Shown here piece after piece: positions 8,907 through 15,028 of a DNA stretch of 15,028 nt. The DNA lies in NCBI GenBank assembly GCA_902615165.1, contig CACMNZ010000017.1, positions 1 to 15,028 on the forward strand, read 5' to 3'. The notes below the pieces were generated by a model that was not told the origin of the DNA, made no database searches, and saw nothing but the letters and a program-made list of their open reading frames with translations. The stretch's first letter is position 1, and each line of letters opens with the position of its first letter. The position numbers and the translations under genes were made by a program. This DNA comes from an uncultured Prochlorococcus sp. GTDB lineage: Bacteria; Cyanobacteriota; Cyanobacteriia; PCC-6307; Cyanobiaceae.

Positions 8907-9313
8907 TGCCTTCCACAGTTTTTTGCAAAACTAATTTTTATTTTCCAGAAATTATCAATGAGTGGTTCTATTAGTTCAGGCCATTCAATAACTAAAATAG
9001 CTTTGTTTTGTAATGCTTCTTCTTCTTCAGAAAAAAAAATTTCTTTAGCTGAATAAATATTATCTAACCTGTATAAATCGAGATGTATTAGTGGTATTTT
9101 TCCTGAGTTGTAATGATGTGATAAAGAAAATGTAGGGCTTGTAATGTCATCAGAAATTGATAAACCTTTAGCAATCCCTTGCACAAATGAAGTTTTTCCA
9201 GCCCCAATTGGACCCTGTAGTAGAATAATCGATTGAGGATTTAATTTTTGTGAGAATTTTTCCCCTAAATTTAAAGTTTCTTCTAAATTCTCAACAAACA
9301 CAAAATTTTTCAA
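8864..9313 (-). CDS. tsaE: tRNA threonylcarbamoyladenosine biosynthesis ATPase TsaE
   Basis: TsaE is the small ATPase that works with TsaB and TsaD to attach threonylcarbamoyl to A37 of ANN-decoding tRNAs (t6A). The 149-residue protein has the normal family length. The Walker A motif GPIGAGKTSF is at 34-43. The SPTFSLSHHY block (59-68) matches the conserved 'SPTFxxxxxY', and HLDLYRL (77-83) matches 'HxDxYRL'. VIEWPELIEP (108-117) is the 'EWxE' motif near the C-terminus. Translation must start at the TTG at 9313, since an in-frame TGA lies two codons upstream and no ATG occurs in the N-terminal part. The gene is divergent from ahcY by 39 bp and converges on the sugar kinase with a 43 bp tail-to-tail overlap. 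TsaD and TsaB are not in this window. Confidence 0.95.
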   Translation of the reverse strand: MKNFVFVENLEETLNLGEKFSQKLNPQSIILLQGPIGAGKTSFVQGIAKGLSISDDITSPTFSLSHHYNSGKIPLIHLDLYRLDNIYSAKEIFFSEEEEALQNKAILVIEWPELIEPLIDNFWKIKISFAKNCGRHYEIRDPKNLLTFS

Positions 9314-9352
9314 AAATCAATTATAGTTTAATAGAAAAAGAACAAGCTAGAA

Positions 9353-10771
9353 ATGGTAATCGCAGATTCAGTTAAAACCTCAACACCGAAATTCGTGATT
9401 TCTGATATTTCCTTATCAGATTTTGGACGTAAAGAAATTAAAATTGCCGAAACTGAAATGCCAGGATTAATGGCACTTAGAGAAAAATATCAAACTGAAA
9501 AGCCTTTAAAGGGTGCAAAAATAGCTGGAAGTTTACATATGACTATACAAACTGCAGTGTTAATAGAAACTCTTGTTTATCTTGGTGCAAAAGTTAAATG
9601 GGCTTCATGTAATATTTTTTCAACTCAAGATCATGCTGCTGCAGCCATCGCGGAAAAAGGAATTTCTGTATACGCAAAAAAAGGGGAGACCCTTGATGAA
9701 TATTGGCAATATACCCACTATATCCTTGATTGGGGTTCAGATTTACCTAATATGATTCTTGATGATGGGGGAGATGCAACTGGCTTATTGATACTAGGTA
9801 GTAAAGCAGAAAAAGATTTGTCTGTTTTAGATAATCCGAGTAATGAAGAAGAGATCGCTCTATTTAATTCTATTAAATCTAAGCTGCAAACTGATAGTAA
9901 TTTTTATTCTAGAATTAAGAATAATATCATTGGTGTCACTGAAGAAACTACTACTGGAGTTGCAAGACTTTATCAACTACAAAAGCAAAATGCATTACCT
10001 TTTCCTGCTATTAACGTTAATGATTCAGTAACTAAAAGCAAATTTGATAATTTATATGGCTGCCGAGAATCTTTAGTTGATAGTATAAAGCGTGCTACTG
10101 ACGTGATGATTGCAGGGAAGGTTGCTTTAGTGATGGGTTTTGGCGATGTAGGTAAAGGTTCGGCGCAGTCATTACGGGGACTTGGTGCAATCGTAAAAGT
10201 TGCTGAAGTCGATCCAATATGTGCTCTTCAAGCAGCAATGGAAGGTTTTAGCGTTGTTAGGCTAGATGATGTTGTAGAAGATATAGATATTTTTGTTACG
10301 GCTACTGGTAACTATCAAGTCATAAAACATGAAAATCTTCTAAAGATGAAGGATGAGGCCATAGTTTGTAATATTGGTCATTTCGATAATGAAATTGATG
10401 TAGCGTCATTAAAAAATTATCCGTGGGAAAATATTAAGCCGCAAGTTGATCACATATCTCTGCCTAGTGGAAATAAAATCATTCTTTTAGCTGAAGGTAG
10501 ATTAGTAAATTTAGGCTGTGCCACTGGACATCCAAGCTTTGTCATGAGTAATTCTTTTACTAATCAAGTATTAGCTCAAATTGAACTTTTCAATAAGTCA
10601 GATCAATATGCCAAAGAAGTTTATGTTTTACCAAAACACTTAGATGAAATGGTAGCTCGGTTACATTTAGATAAAATTGGCGCAAAATTAACAACATTAA
10701 CCAAAGAACAGGCTGATTATATTAATGTTTCAGTTGAGGGACCATACAAACCAGAACTTTATAGATACTAA
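9353..10771 (+). CDS. ahcY: S-adenosylhomocysteine hydrolase (adenosylhomocysteinase)
   Basis: AhcY splits S-adenosylhomocysteine into adenosine and homocysteine using bound NAD+, removing the product inhibitor of methyltransferases and closing the methyl cycle. The 472-residue length includes the roughly 40-residue insert (about 150-190) found in many bacterial and plant enzymes. Visible motifs are [16 protein letters not shown] (59-74, His62), ILDDGGDAT (135-143), [13 protein letters not shown] (194-206), [13 protein letters not shown] with Lys230 (221-233), the NAD-binding GFGDVGKG (262-269), IGHFDNEID (341-349), and the C-terminal block ending PYKPELYRY, whose lysine and tyrosine contact NAD in the partner subunit. 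The ATG at 9353 lies 39 bp from the divergent tsaE start. That leaves no room for an SAH riboswitch, and no strong Shine-Dalgarno is present. A DedA gene follows after 2 bp. Confidence 0.98.
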   Translation: MVIADSVKTSTPKFVISDISLSDFGRKEIKIAETEMPGLMALREKYQTEKPLKGAKIAGSLHMTIQTAVLIETLVYLGAKVKWASCNIFSTQDHAAAAIAEKGISVYAKKGETLDEYWQYTHYILDWGSDLPNMILDDGGDATGLLILGSKAEKDLSVLDNPSNEEEIALFNSIKSKLQTDSNFYSRIKNNIIGVTEETTTGVARLYQLQKQNALPFPAINVNDSVTKSKFDNLYGCRESLVDSIKRATDVMIAGKVALVMGFGDVGKGSAQSLRGLGAIVKVAEVDPICALQAAMEGFSVVRLDDVVEDIDIFVTATGNYQVIKHENLLKMKDEAIVCNIGHFDNEIDVASLKNYPWENIKPQVDHISLPSGNKIILLAEGRLVNLGCATGHPSFVMSNSFTNQVLAQIELFNKSDQYAKEVYVLPKHLDEMVARLHLDKIGAKLTTLTKEQADYINVSVEGPYKPELYRY

Positions 10772-10773
10772 AA

Positions 10774-11427
10774 TTGATTTTGACTTTTGCAAATTTTCTT
10801 ACTTCAATTCCTGAATACATAAGTTTTGCAGTTGAAAAAAATTCAACAATAGCTTACTTCACTATTTGCCTGGCAATGTTTTTAGAAAATATAATACCTC
10901 CAATCCCTTCGGAAATAATAATGCCATTAGGAGGTTTTTTCGTTTATCAACAAAAATTAAATTTTTATATTTTAGTTTTTTCTGGATTACTTGGTACTAT
11001 TTTAGGATCATTGCCTTGGTATTATTTAGGTAGATTAGTAAATGAAAAAAGACTTTCAAATTTTTTAGAAAAAAAAGGAAAATACCTCGGTATTTCTTCT
11101 AATGATTTAAAAAAAAGTAAAATTTGGTTTGATAAATATGGAGTATCTCTAGTTTTTTGGGGCCGATTAGTACCTGGTATAAGAACCTTAATTTCAGTTC
11201 CTGCTGGCATAGAACTTATGCCATTGAGAAAATTTTTGGTTTGGACTACATTTGGTAGCCTGATATGGATAATACTTCTCACTTATGCAGGGTATTTATT
11301 TGGTGAAAATTATCCAATTATTTCAACTTACTTAGATCAAATCAAATATGTTGTGAAGCCAATTATATTTATAATTTTTGTGTATTTTTTTATAAAATTG
11401 CTCATTAGATTTTTTAAGAAAAAATAA
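10774..11427 (+). CDS. DedA/SNARE-associated (VTT-domain) membrane protein
   Basis: DedA-family proteins are polytopic inner-membrane proteins; some members (e.g. UptA) recycle undecaprenyl phosphate across the membrane, others affect lipid distribution and membrane potential. The 217-residue protein shows ENIIPPIPSEIIMPLGGF (from 38), the re-entrant-loop motif with Glu38, Pro42-Pro43 and Glu47. GSLPWYYLGR is near 78-87, and FWGRLVPGIRTLISVPAG at 128-145 is the second family motif with its essential arginines. Hydrophobic helices lie at about 26-42, 64-85, 150-170 and 188-210. The start is TTG at 10774 (another TTG lies two codons later): an in-frame TAG lies just upstream and no ATG precedes the first helix. 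It begins 2 bp after the ahcY stop, suggesting coupling, and ends 3 bp from the convergent ssb. The substrate is unknown. Confidence 0.92.
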   Translation: MILTFANFLTSIPEYISFAVEKNSTIAYFTICLAMFLENIIPPIPSEIIMPLGGFFVYQQKLNFYILVFSGLLGTILGSLPWYYLGRLVNEKRLSNFLEKKGKYLGISSNDLKKSKIWFDKYGVSLVFWGRLVPGIRTLISVPAGIELMPLRKFLVWTTFGSLIWIILLTYAGYLFGENYPIISTYLDQIKYVVKPIIFIIFVYFFIKLLIRFFKKK

Positions 11428-11430
11428 AGC

Positions 11431-11802
11431 TTAAAAAGGTATTTCACCAGAGTTAGTACTGTTAAAAGATTGGTTATTATCAGATTCTTTTCGGGAGCCT
11501 AGTAAATTTAATCTATCTACCCTGACAACTGGTTTATATCTATCTTCACCTGTATTTTTATCTTTCCAACTATCAATTTTAAAGCTTCCTGTGATTCCAA
11601 TTAAAGATCCTTTTTTAACGTAATCTGCGGCTATTTGTGCTTGTTTGCCCCATATTTCTAAATTAAACCAATCTGGCTCTTCATCTCTACTTCTTCTATT
11701 AACTGCAAGTGTGAAATTCGCTACGATACTGCCAGATTCAAAATATCTGACATCTGGTTCTCTTCCTGCTCTGCCTACCAGGTTAATAGTGTTAATTTCC
11801 AT
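11431..11802 (-). CDS. ssb: Single-stranded DNA-binding protein SSB
   Basis: SSB coats single-stranded DNA in replication, repair and recombination and recruits partner enzymes through its C-terminal tip. The OB fold is clear: [20 protein letters not shown] at 1-20, [16 protein letters not shown] at 21-36, [11 protein letters not shown] at 45-55, [14 protein letters not shown] at 61-74. A short, low-complexity Ser/Asn-rich tail of about 20 residues follows. I chose the ATG at 11802 (123 residues), where the family homology begins. A longer reading from the ATG at 11826 would add eight residues (MCSIKKKI) that resemble no SSB N-terminus and would place the candidate promoter inside the gene. 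The tail ends NSGEIPF, whereas the usual tip is DDDIPF/DDLPF, so only one acidic residue precedes IPF. An A11 run lies directly before the start. The gene is divergent from mreB. Confidence 0.95.
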   Translation of the reverse strand: MEINTINLVGRAGREPDVRYFESGSIVANFTLAVNRRSRDEEPDWFNLEIWGKQAQIAADYVKKGSLIGITGSFKIDSWKDKNTGEDRYKPVVRVDRLNLLGSRKESDNNQSFNSTNSGEIPF

Positions 11803-11815
11803 AATTTTTTTTTTT

Positions 11816-11845
11816 ATACTACACATATTTTCAGATTCTGCTCAA
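11816..11845 (-). promoter_or_regulatory. Candidate ssb promoter (-35 TTGAGC, -10 TAGTAT)
   Basis: On the minus strand TTGAGC (11845-11840) and TAGTAT (11821-11816) are separated by 18 bases, an acceptable sigma-70 arrangement. Transcription would begin about 6-8 bases before the ATG at 11802, giving a very short leader without a Shine-Dalgarno. This is compatible with the 11802 start and not with 11826. The boxes are imperfect and could be chance. Confidence 0.3.
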
Positions 11846-11934
11846 AGTTTTGCGTGCTATTCATAACTAAACGAGATAATTCTGAGAGCTTATCAAAAAA
11901 TCGATATATTATTTATAAAAAAAGAATTCTTATT

Positions 11935-12987
11935 GTGATTTTTAACAGATTTAAATTTTCTAGAGATATTGGCATAGATTTGGGTACAGCCAATACTCTT
12001 ATTCACGTATCAGGAAAGGGCGTTGTTTTACAAGAGCCTTCTGTGGTAGCTATGGATTTAGAAGAAGGGATTCCATTAGCTGTTGGTAAAGAAGCAAAGT
12101 TAATGCTTGGAAGGACTCCTGGTAATATAAGAGCAGTAAGGCCACTAAGGGATGGCGTTATCGCAGACTTTGATGCTGCAGAACAAATGATTAAAACATT
12201 TATTCAAAAATGTAATGAAGGCAAAGGGATAGTAGCTCCAAGAATAGTGATTGGCATTCCAAGTGGGGTTACTAGTGTTGAGCGAAGAGCAGTTAGAGAA
12301 GCTGGATTAGCAGGAGCTAGAGAAGTGCACTTAATTGATGAACCTGTTGCAGCAGCAATAGGAGCATCATTACCAGTAACTGAACCAATTGGAACCATGA
12401 TTGTCGATATTGGTGGAGGTACTACAGAGGTTGCAGTATTAAGTCTAGGTGGAACTGTGTTGAGTGAATCTGTTCGAATAGCTGGCGATGAAATAAATGA
12501 ATCAATTGCGATCTATCTTAAAAAAGTTCACAATCTAGTCGTTGGTGAGAGAACTGCAGAAGATATCAAAATTAAAATTGGATCTGCATTTCCAGATGAT
12601 GATTTTGATAAAACTACTTTAGAGGTTAGAGGTTTACATCTTTTATCTGGTCTACCTAGGTCAGTTACTTTGACATCAGGAGAAATAAGAGAAGCCATGG
12701 CTGAAACACTTAGTAAAATAGTGGAAGCTGTAAAAAGAACATTAGAGCGAACCCCCCCTGAACTTGCAGCAGACATAGTTGATAGGGGGATTATGCTTGC
12801 AGGTGGTGGAGCTTTAGTGAGAGGAATCAATGATTTATTGAGCGATGAAACAGGAATTTTTACTCACATAGCGGAAAACCCACTGCTTTGCGTAGTGAAT
12901 GGCTGTGGAGAGGTTTTGGATGATTTTAAAAAACTGAAAAGAGTTGTTGACACTCCAGAATTTATAAGGAATGCCATAAGAGATTAA
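11935..12987 (+). CDS. mreB: Rod-shape determining actin homologue MreB
   Basis: MreB forms membrane-associated filaments that guide peptidoglycan synthesis along the cell wall with MreC, MreD, RodA and PBP2. From the GTG at 11935 the protein is 350 residues, the normal size. It starts [20 protein letters not shown], with phosphate 1 motif [11 protein letters not shown] (11-21). Further motifs are [15 protein letters not shown] (106-120), [12 protein letters not shown] (133-144), phosphate 2 [10 protein letters not shown] (157-166), and the adenosine motif [13 protein letters not shown] (285-297). The frame stays open upstream to an ATG at 11854, which would add 27 residues rich in Lys/Arg/Ile. 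I prefer the GTG because family homology begins exactly there and the extension resembles nothing. It is followed by mreC after 5 bp. The ssb start lies 132 bp away in the other direction. No defect is seen. Confidence 0.95.
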   Translation: MIFNRFKFSRDIGIDLGTANTLIHVSGKGVVLQEPSVVAMDLEEGIPLAVGKEAKLMLGRTPGNIRAVRPLRDGVIADFDAAEQMIKTFIQKCNEGKGIVAPRIVIGIPSGVTSVERRAVREAGLAGAREVHLIDEPVAAAIGASLPVTEPIGTMIVDIGGGTTEVAVLSLGGTVLSESVRIAGDEINESIAIYLKKVHNLVVGERTAEDIKIKIGSAFPDDDFDKTTLEVRGLHLLSGLPRSVTLTSGEIREAMAETLSKIVEAVKRTLERTPPELAADIVDRGIMLAGGGALVRGINDLLSDETGIFTHIAENPLLCVVNGCGEVLDDFKKLKRVVDTPEFIRNAIRD

Positions 12988-12992
12988 TAATT

Positions 12993-13742
12993 ATGTTAAG
13001 TATCCGACGAATTTCTACTAGTCGTTGGTGGCATAAAAAGAAAAATTGGATATTGTTTGCAATTTTTTTATTTTTGGTTTTCGTGAGGATATCAAAAGGA
13101 TCTTTTTATAAGGATATTTATTATTTTATTTCAAAGCCTTTTTGGCCTGGTCAATTTCAGAAAGAAATTGTTCTTGAGAGCATAGACCAAGAATATTCAA
13201 TAAAGTTAAATCTTCTTAAAAAAGATAATACAAGATTGAGGCGAATCTTATCTCTTAGAGAATCATCGAATGATGATCGTATTTCAGCTGCAGTTATTTC
13301 GAGAAAAACAGGTAGTTGGTGGAGACAAATAATTTTAAATAAAGGTTCAAAGGATGGAGTAGAAATTGGCAATATTGTAATTGGCCCTGGCGGATTATTG
13401 GGAAGAGTAAACAGTACTTCTTTATTCACTTCGTCGGTTAAATTAATAACTTCTCCAGAAAGTAAGTTAGGGGTTTGGGTGGATAGAATTCAAATTAATG
13501 GATTACTAGTGGGGTTGGGAGATGACAATCCTAATTTAATACTTTATTCAAAAGATGCTGATATTAAAGTAGGAGATTTTGTATCGTCATCTCCTGCTAG
13601 TACTCTGTTACCTCCAAATATCCCTATTGGTGTTGTCCAATCTGTAAATGGTACATTGAAATCAAAAAAAACGGCAAAAATTTCACTTTTTGCAAAACCT
13701 CAAATAATTGATTGGGTACAAATCTTGAAAGTAAATAATTAA
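12993..13742 (+). CDS. mreC: Rod-shape determining protein MreC
   Basis: MreC is a bitopic periplasmic scaffold that links MreB filaments to PBP2/RodA. The 249-residue protein has a basic cytoplasmic start (RRISTSRWWHKKK), one membrane helix at about 18-33, and a predicted coiled coil at about 57-90 (ESIDQEYSIKLNLLKKDN onward). The periplasmic beta domain follows: AAVISRKTGSWWRQIILNKG (99-118), KDGVEIGNIVIGPGGLLGRV (120-139), 'DVG/VGDFVSSSPASTLLPPNIPIGVV' region near 195-225, and a closing DWVQILKV. These match MreC motifs such as 'DxGxxxGxxVxxxxGLvGrV' and 'lfPxGipvG' in modified form. The gene begins 5 bp after mreB, and its TAA shares one base with the mreD ATG (TAATG), so the three genes form a tight operon. 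Confidence 0.95.
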   Translation: MLSIRRISTSRWWHKKKNWILFAIFLFLVFVRISKGSFYKDIYYFISKPFWPGQFQKEIVLESIDQEYSIKLNLLKKDNTRLRRILSLRESSNDDRISAAVISRKTGSWWRQIILNKGSKDGVEIGNIVIGPGGLLGRVNSTSLFTSSVKLITSPESKLGVWVDRIQINGLLVGLGDDNPNLILYSKDADIKVGDFVSSSPASTLLPPNIPIGVVQSVNGTLKSKKTAKISLFAKPQIIDWVQILKVNN

Positions 13743-14260
13743 TGAATAAATTTTTTAAAAAAAAATTATCCTTAATAAGCTTTATTTTTATCCCAATTAT
13801 TTTTTTATGGCACCCTAATTGGCTTGGATTTTTAGGGGTTCAGCCATACTGGCCGTTATTTTGGTTATTGCCTTGGTCAATGATTAATGGATCAATAAAT
13901 GGATTAATTTTTGGTTTATTTTTAGGTCTAATTTTTGATTCTTTAACACTGGATAATAATTTTACTCAAATACCAGGCTTAATTTTTTGTGGATTTTTGT
14001 TTGGGAGAATTAAATTACATAGGGATACTTTGGTGGGACATTTTAGGTTTGGTTTAATTTGTTCTTTTGGAAGTTTTTTATGTGGGACTTTATATTTTTT
14101 ACAAATTTTGTTTAGAAATTTTACAGATGGTAATTCTCTAATTTTTATCCCCGGTCTTAAGAATATTTGCGCTGAAGTTTTTTTGACAGGTTTTTTTGCT
14201 CCTTTTATTTGCTCCCAACTTTTAAGAATGTTTAGATTTTCAAGAAAAAAATTGCAGTAA
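13742..14260 (+). CDS. mreD: Rod-shape determining membrane protein MreD
   Basis: MreD is an inner-membrane component of the elongasome. The 172-residue protein is highly hydrophobic, with about five membrane segments (roughly 8-25, 34-66 as two, 75-90, 103-125, 143-162) and a basic C-terminus. The assignment rests mainly on its place after mreC and on family features such as PYWPLFWLLPW near 35-45 and the 'GLIFGLFLGLIFDSL' block near 54-68, which matches the MreD 'GxxxGlxxDxl' pattern. Its ATG overlaps the mreC stop by one base. A run of nine A at 13757-13765 near the start could allow polymerase slippage. The 178 bp that follow contain no gene. Confidence 0.88.
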   Translation: MNKFFKKKLSLISFIFIPIIFLWHPNWLGFLGVQPYWPLFWLLPWSMINGSINGLIFGLFLGLIFDSLTLDNNFTQIPGLIFCGFLFGRIKLHRDTLVGHFRFGLICSFGSFLCGTLYFLQILFRNFTDGNSLIFIPGLKNICAEVFLTGFFAPFICSQLLRMFRFSRKKLQ

Positions 14261-14438
14261 TAAATTTCGCTAAGAAGTAAAAAGTGTTTAAAAAATTTAT
14301 ATCTTCAAATTATTTAAAATATTTATAAACCTAAGGAATATCTCTTTGAGGGTTCGTAATGTTATATTTTTAATTGTTAGAATAAATATTCAATGCAATA
14401 GTTCTTTGCTTTGAAATATCGAGAAATCTTTTTAACCT
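14261..14438. other. Gene-free spacer between mreD and the response regulator
   Basis: This 178 bp A/T-rich stretch is the longest spacer in the window. I see no hairpin strong enough for a terminator after mreD, only a loose TAAATTT/AAATTTA pair with a long loop (14261-14267, 14293-14299). No open frame longer than a few codons is present. A TAGAAT at 14378-14383 could be a -10 box about 55 bases before the response-regulator ATG, but no matching -35 box and no TTTACA repeat are visible. It presumably carries the response-regulator promoter. Confidence 0.4.
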
Positions 14439-15028
14439 ATGTCAAAAGCAAGAATTTTAGTTGTTGATGATGAACCAGCAGTTTTGAAGGTATTAGTTAC
14501 GAGGCTTCAATTAGCTGGATATCAAGTTTATTCAGCCACTAATGGCGAAGAAGCTATTGAATCTTTTCACAGGGATTCTCCAGACTTGATAGTTCTTGAT
14601 GTTATGCTCCCAAAAATGGATGGATTCGCAGTTTGTAGAAGAATTAGAGCTGAATCAGTAGTACCAATAATATTCTTAACTGCTCTAGAGGCTATTTCAG
14701 AAAGAGTCGCAGGTTTGGATTTAGGGGCAGATGACTACTTATCTAAACCATTTAGCCCTAAAGAGTTAGAAGCTAGGATAGCAACTATTTTGAGAAGAAT
14801 GGGCCCGACTGTATCGGTTACCGAAACTAAAGAAGTTCCTTCAGGCAAAGGAGTTATGAAATTTGGAAGTTTAGTTGTCGATACTAATCGCAGACAAGTT
14901 TCTAGAGCAGGAGATAGAATAAGTCTAACCTATACTGAATTTAGCCTCTTAGAATTATTGTTTGACGAGCCTGGTAAGGTTGTACCCCGAGCAGAAATTT
15001 TAGAACAGCTTTGGGGTTATCCTCCTCG
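14439..15028 (+). CDS. rpaB: RpaB-type OmpR-family response regulator (cut by window edge)
   Basis: 196 residues are visible from the ATG at 14439. The receiver domain (about 4-120) has the acidic pair D10-D11, phospho-acceptor Asp54 in LIVLDVMLPKMDG, Thr81 in FLTA and Lys103 in LSKPFSPKELEARI. After a linker, the winged-helix DNA-binding domain begins at about 140 (MKFGSLVVDTNRRQV) and runs to LTYTEFSLLELL and PRAEILEQLWGYPP, where the window ends before the recognition helix. KPFSPKELEARI and EFSLLELL match RpaB (Ycf27) rather than RpaA, which has KPFEVEEMLAR. RpaB is the essential cyanobacterial regulator, paired with the kinase NblS (Hik33), that controls high-light genes through HLR1 sites. 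RpaB identity is inferred from these motifs; a recent paralogue cannot be excluded. It follows mreD by 178 bp on the same strand, likely with its own promoter. Confidence 0.85.
   Translation, partial: MSKARILVVDDEPAVLKVLVTRLQLAGYQVYSATNGEEAIESFHRDSPDLIVLDVMLPKMDGFAVCRRIRAESVVPIIFLTALEAISERVAGLDLGADDYLSKPFSPKELEARIATILRRMGPTVSVTETKEVPSGKGVMKFGSLVVDTNRRQVSRAGDRISLTYTEFSLLELLFDEPGKVVPRAEILEQLWGYPP

Noticed and set aside
9314..9352. S-adenosylhomocysteine riboswitch ahead of ahcY
   Set aside because: The 39 bp divergent spacer is too short and A/T-rich, with no stem visible.
12528..12830. Minus-strand open frame of 100 codons inside mreB
   Set aside because: Complete overlap with a highly conserved gene and a composition typical of an antisense shadow.

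Overview
The window looks like core chromosome of a streamlined, strongly A+T-rich marine picocyanobacterium, most probably a high-light Prochlorococcus or a close relative. This is inferred from four things read directly: an A/T-dominated third codon position throughout; very short or negative gene spacing; a group 2 sigma factor of cyanobacterial type; and an OmpR-family response regulator closely resembling RpaB, lying just after mreBCD. No database search was possible, so the genus is an inference.

Layout: on the minus strand at the left edge are the start of infC (cut by the edge) and upstream of it miaA. Divergent from miaA runs a plus-strand series: gyrB, a small secreted SH3-like protein overlapping gyrB by 4 bp, two tandem crcB/fluC fluoride-channel genes, the Mg2+ channel mgtE, and a group 2 sigma-70 gene. 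A minus-strand alpha/beta hydrolase converges on the sigma gene. Next come a plus-strand PfkB sugar kinase, the minus-strand tsaE overlapping its 3' end by 43 bp, plus-strand ahcY coupled to a DedA-family membrane protein, the minus-strand ssb, and the plus-strand cell-shape operon mreB-mreC-mreD. The start of an RpaB-type response regulator is cut by the right edge.

The genes cover translation and tRNA modification (IF-3, MiaA, TsaE), DNA topology and replication (GyrB, SSB), ion homeostasis (CrcB pair, MgtE), transcriptional control (sigma factor, RpaB), the methyl cycle (AhcY) and envelope growth (MreBCD, DedA). Transcription units, judged by spacing, are miaA-infC (minus), gyrB-SH3-crcB1-crcB2 with mgtE possibly having its own promoter, ahcY-dedA, and mreBCD. 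Every gene is intact apart from the two cut by the edges. No stretch without a gene exceeds about 180 bp, and I saw no tRNA, rRNA, mobile element, CRISPR array or phage gene.

I do not see a previously undescribed multi-gene system here. The points most worth a second look are the tandem fluoride-channel genes, whose conserved pore-region motifs have degenerated in complementary ways, and the TTTACA half-sites resembling RpaB (HLR1) sites in front of the sigma-factor gene.
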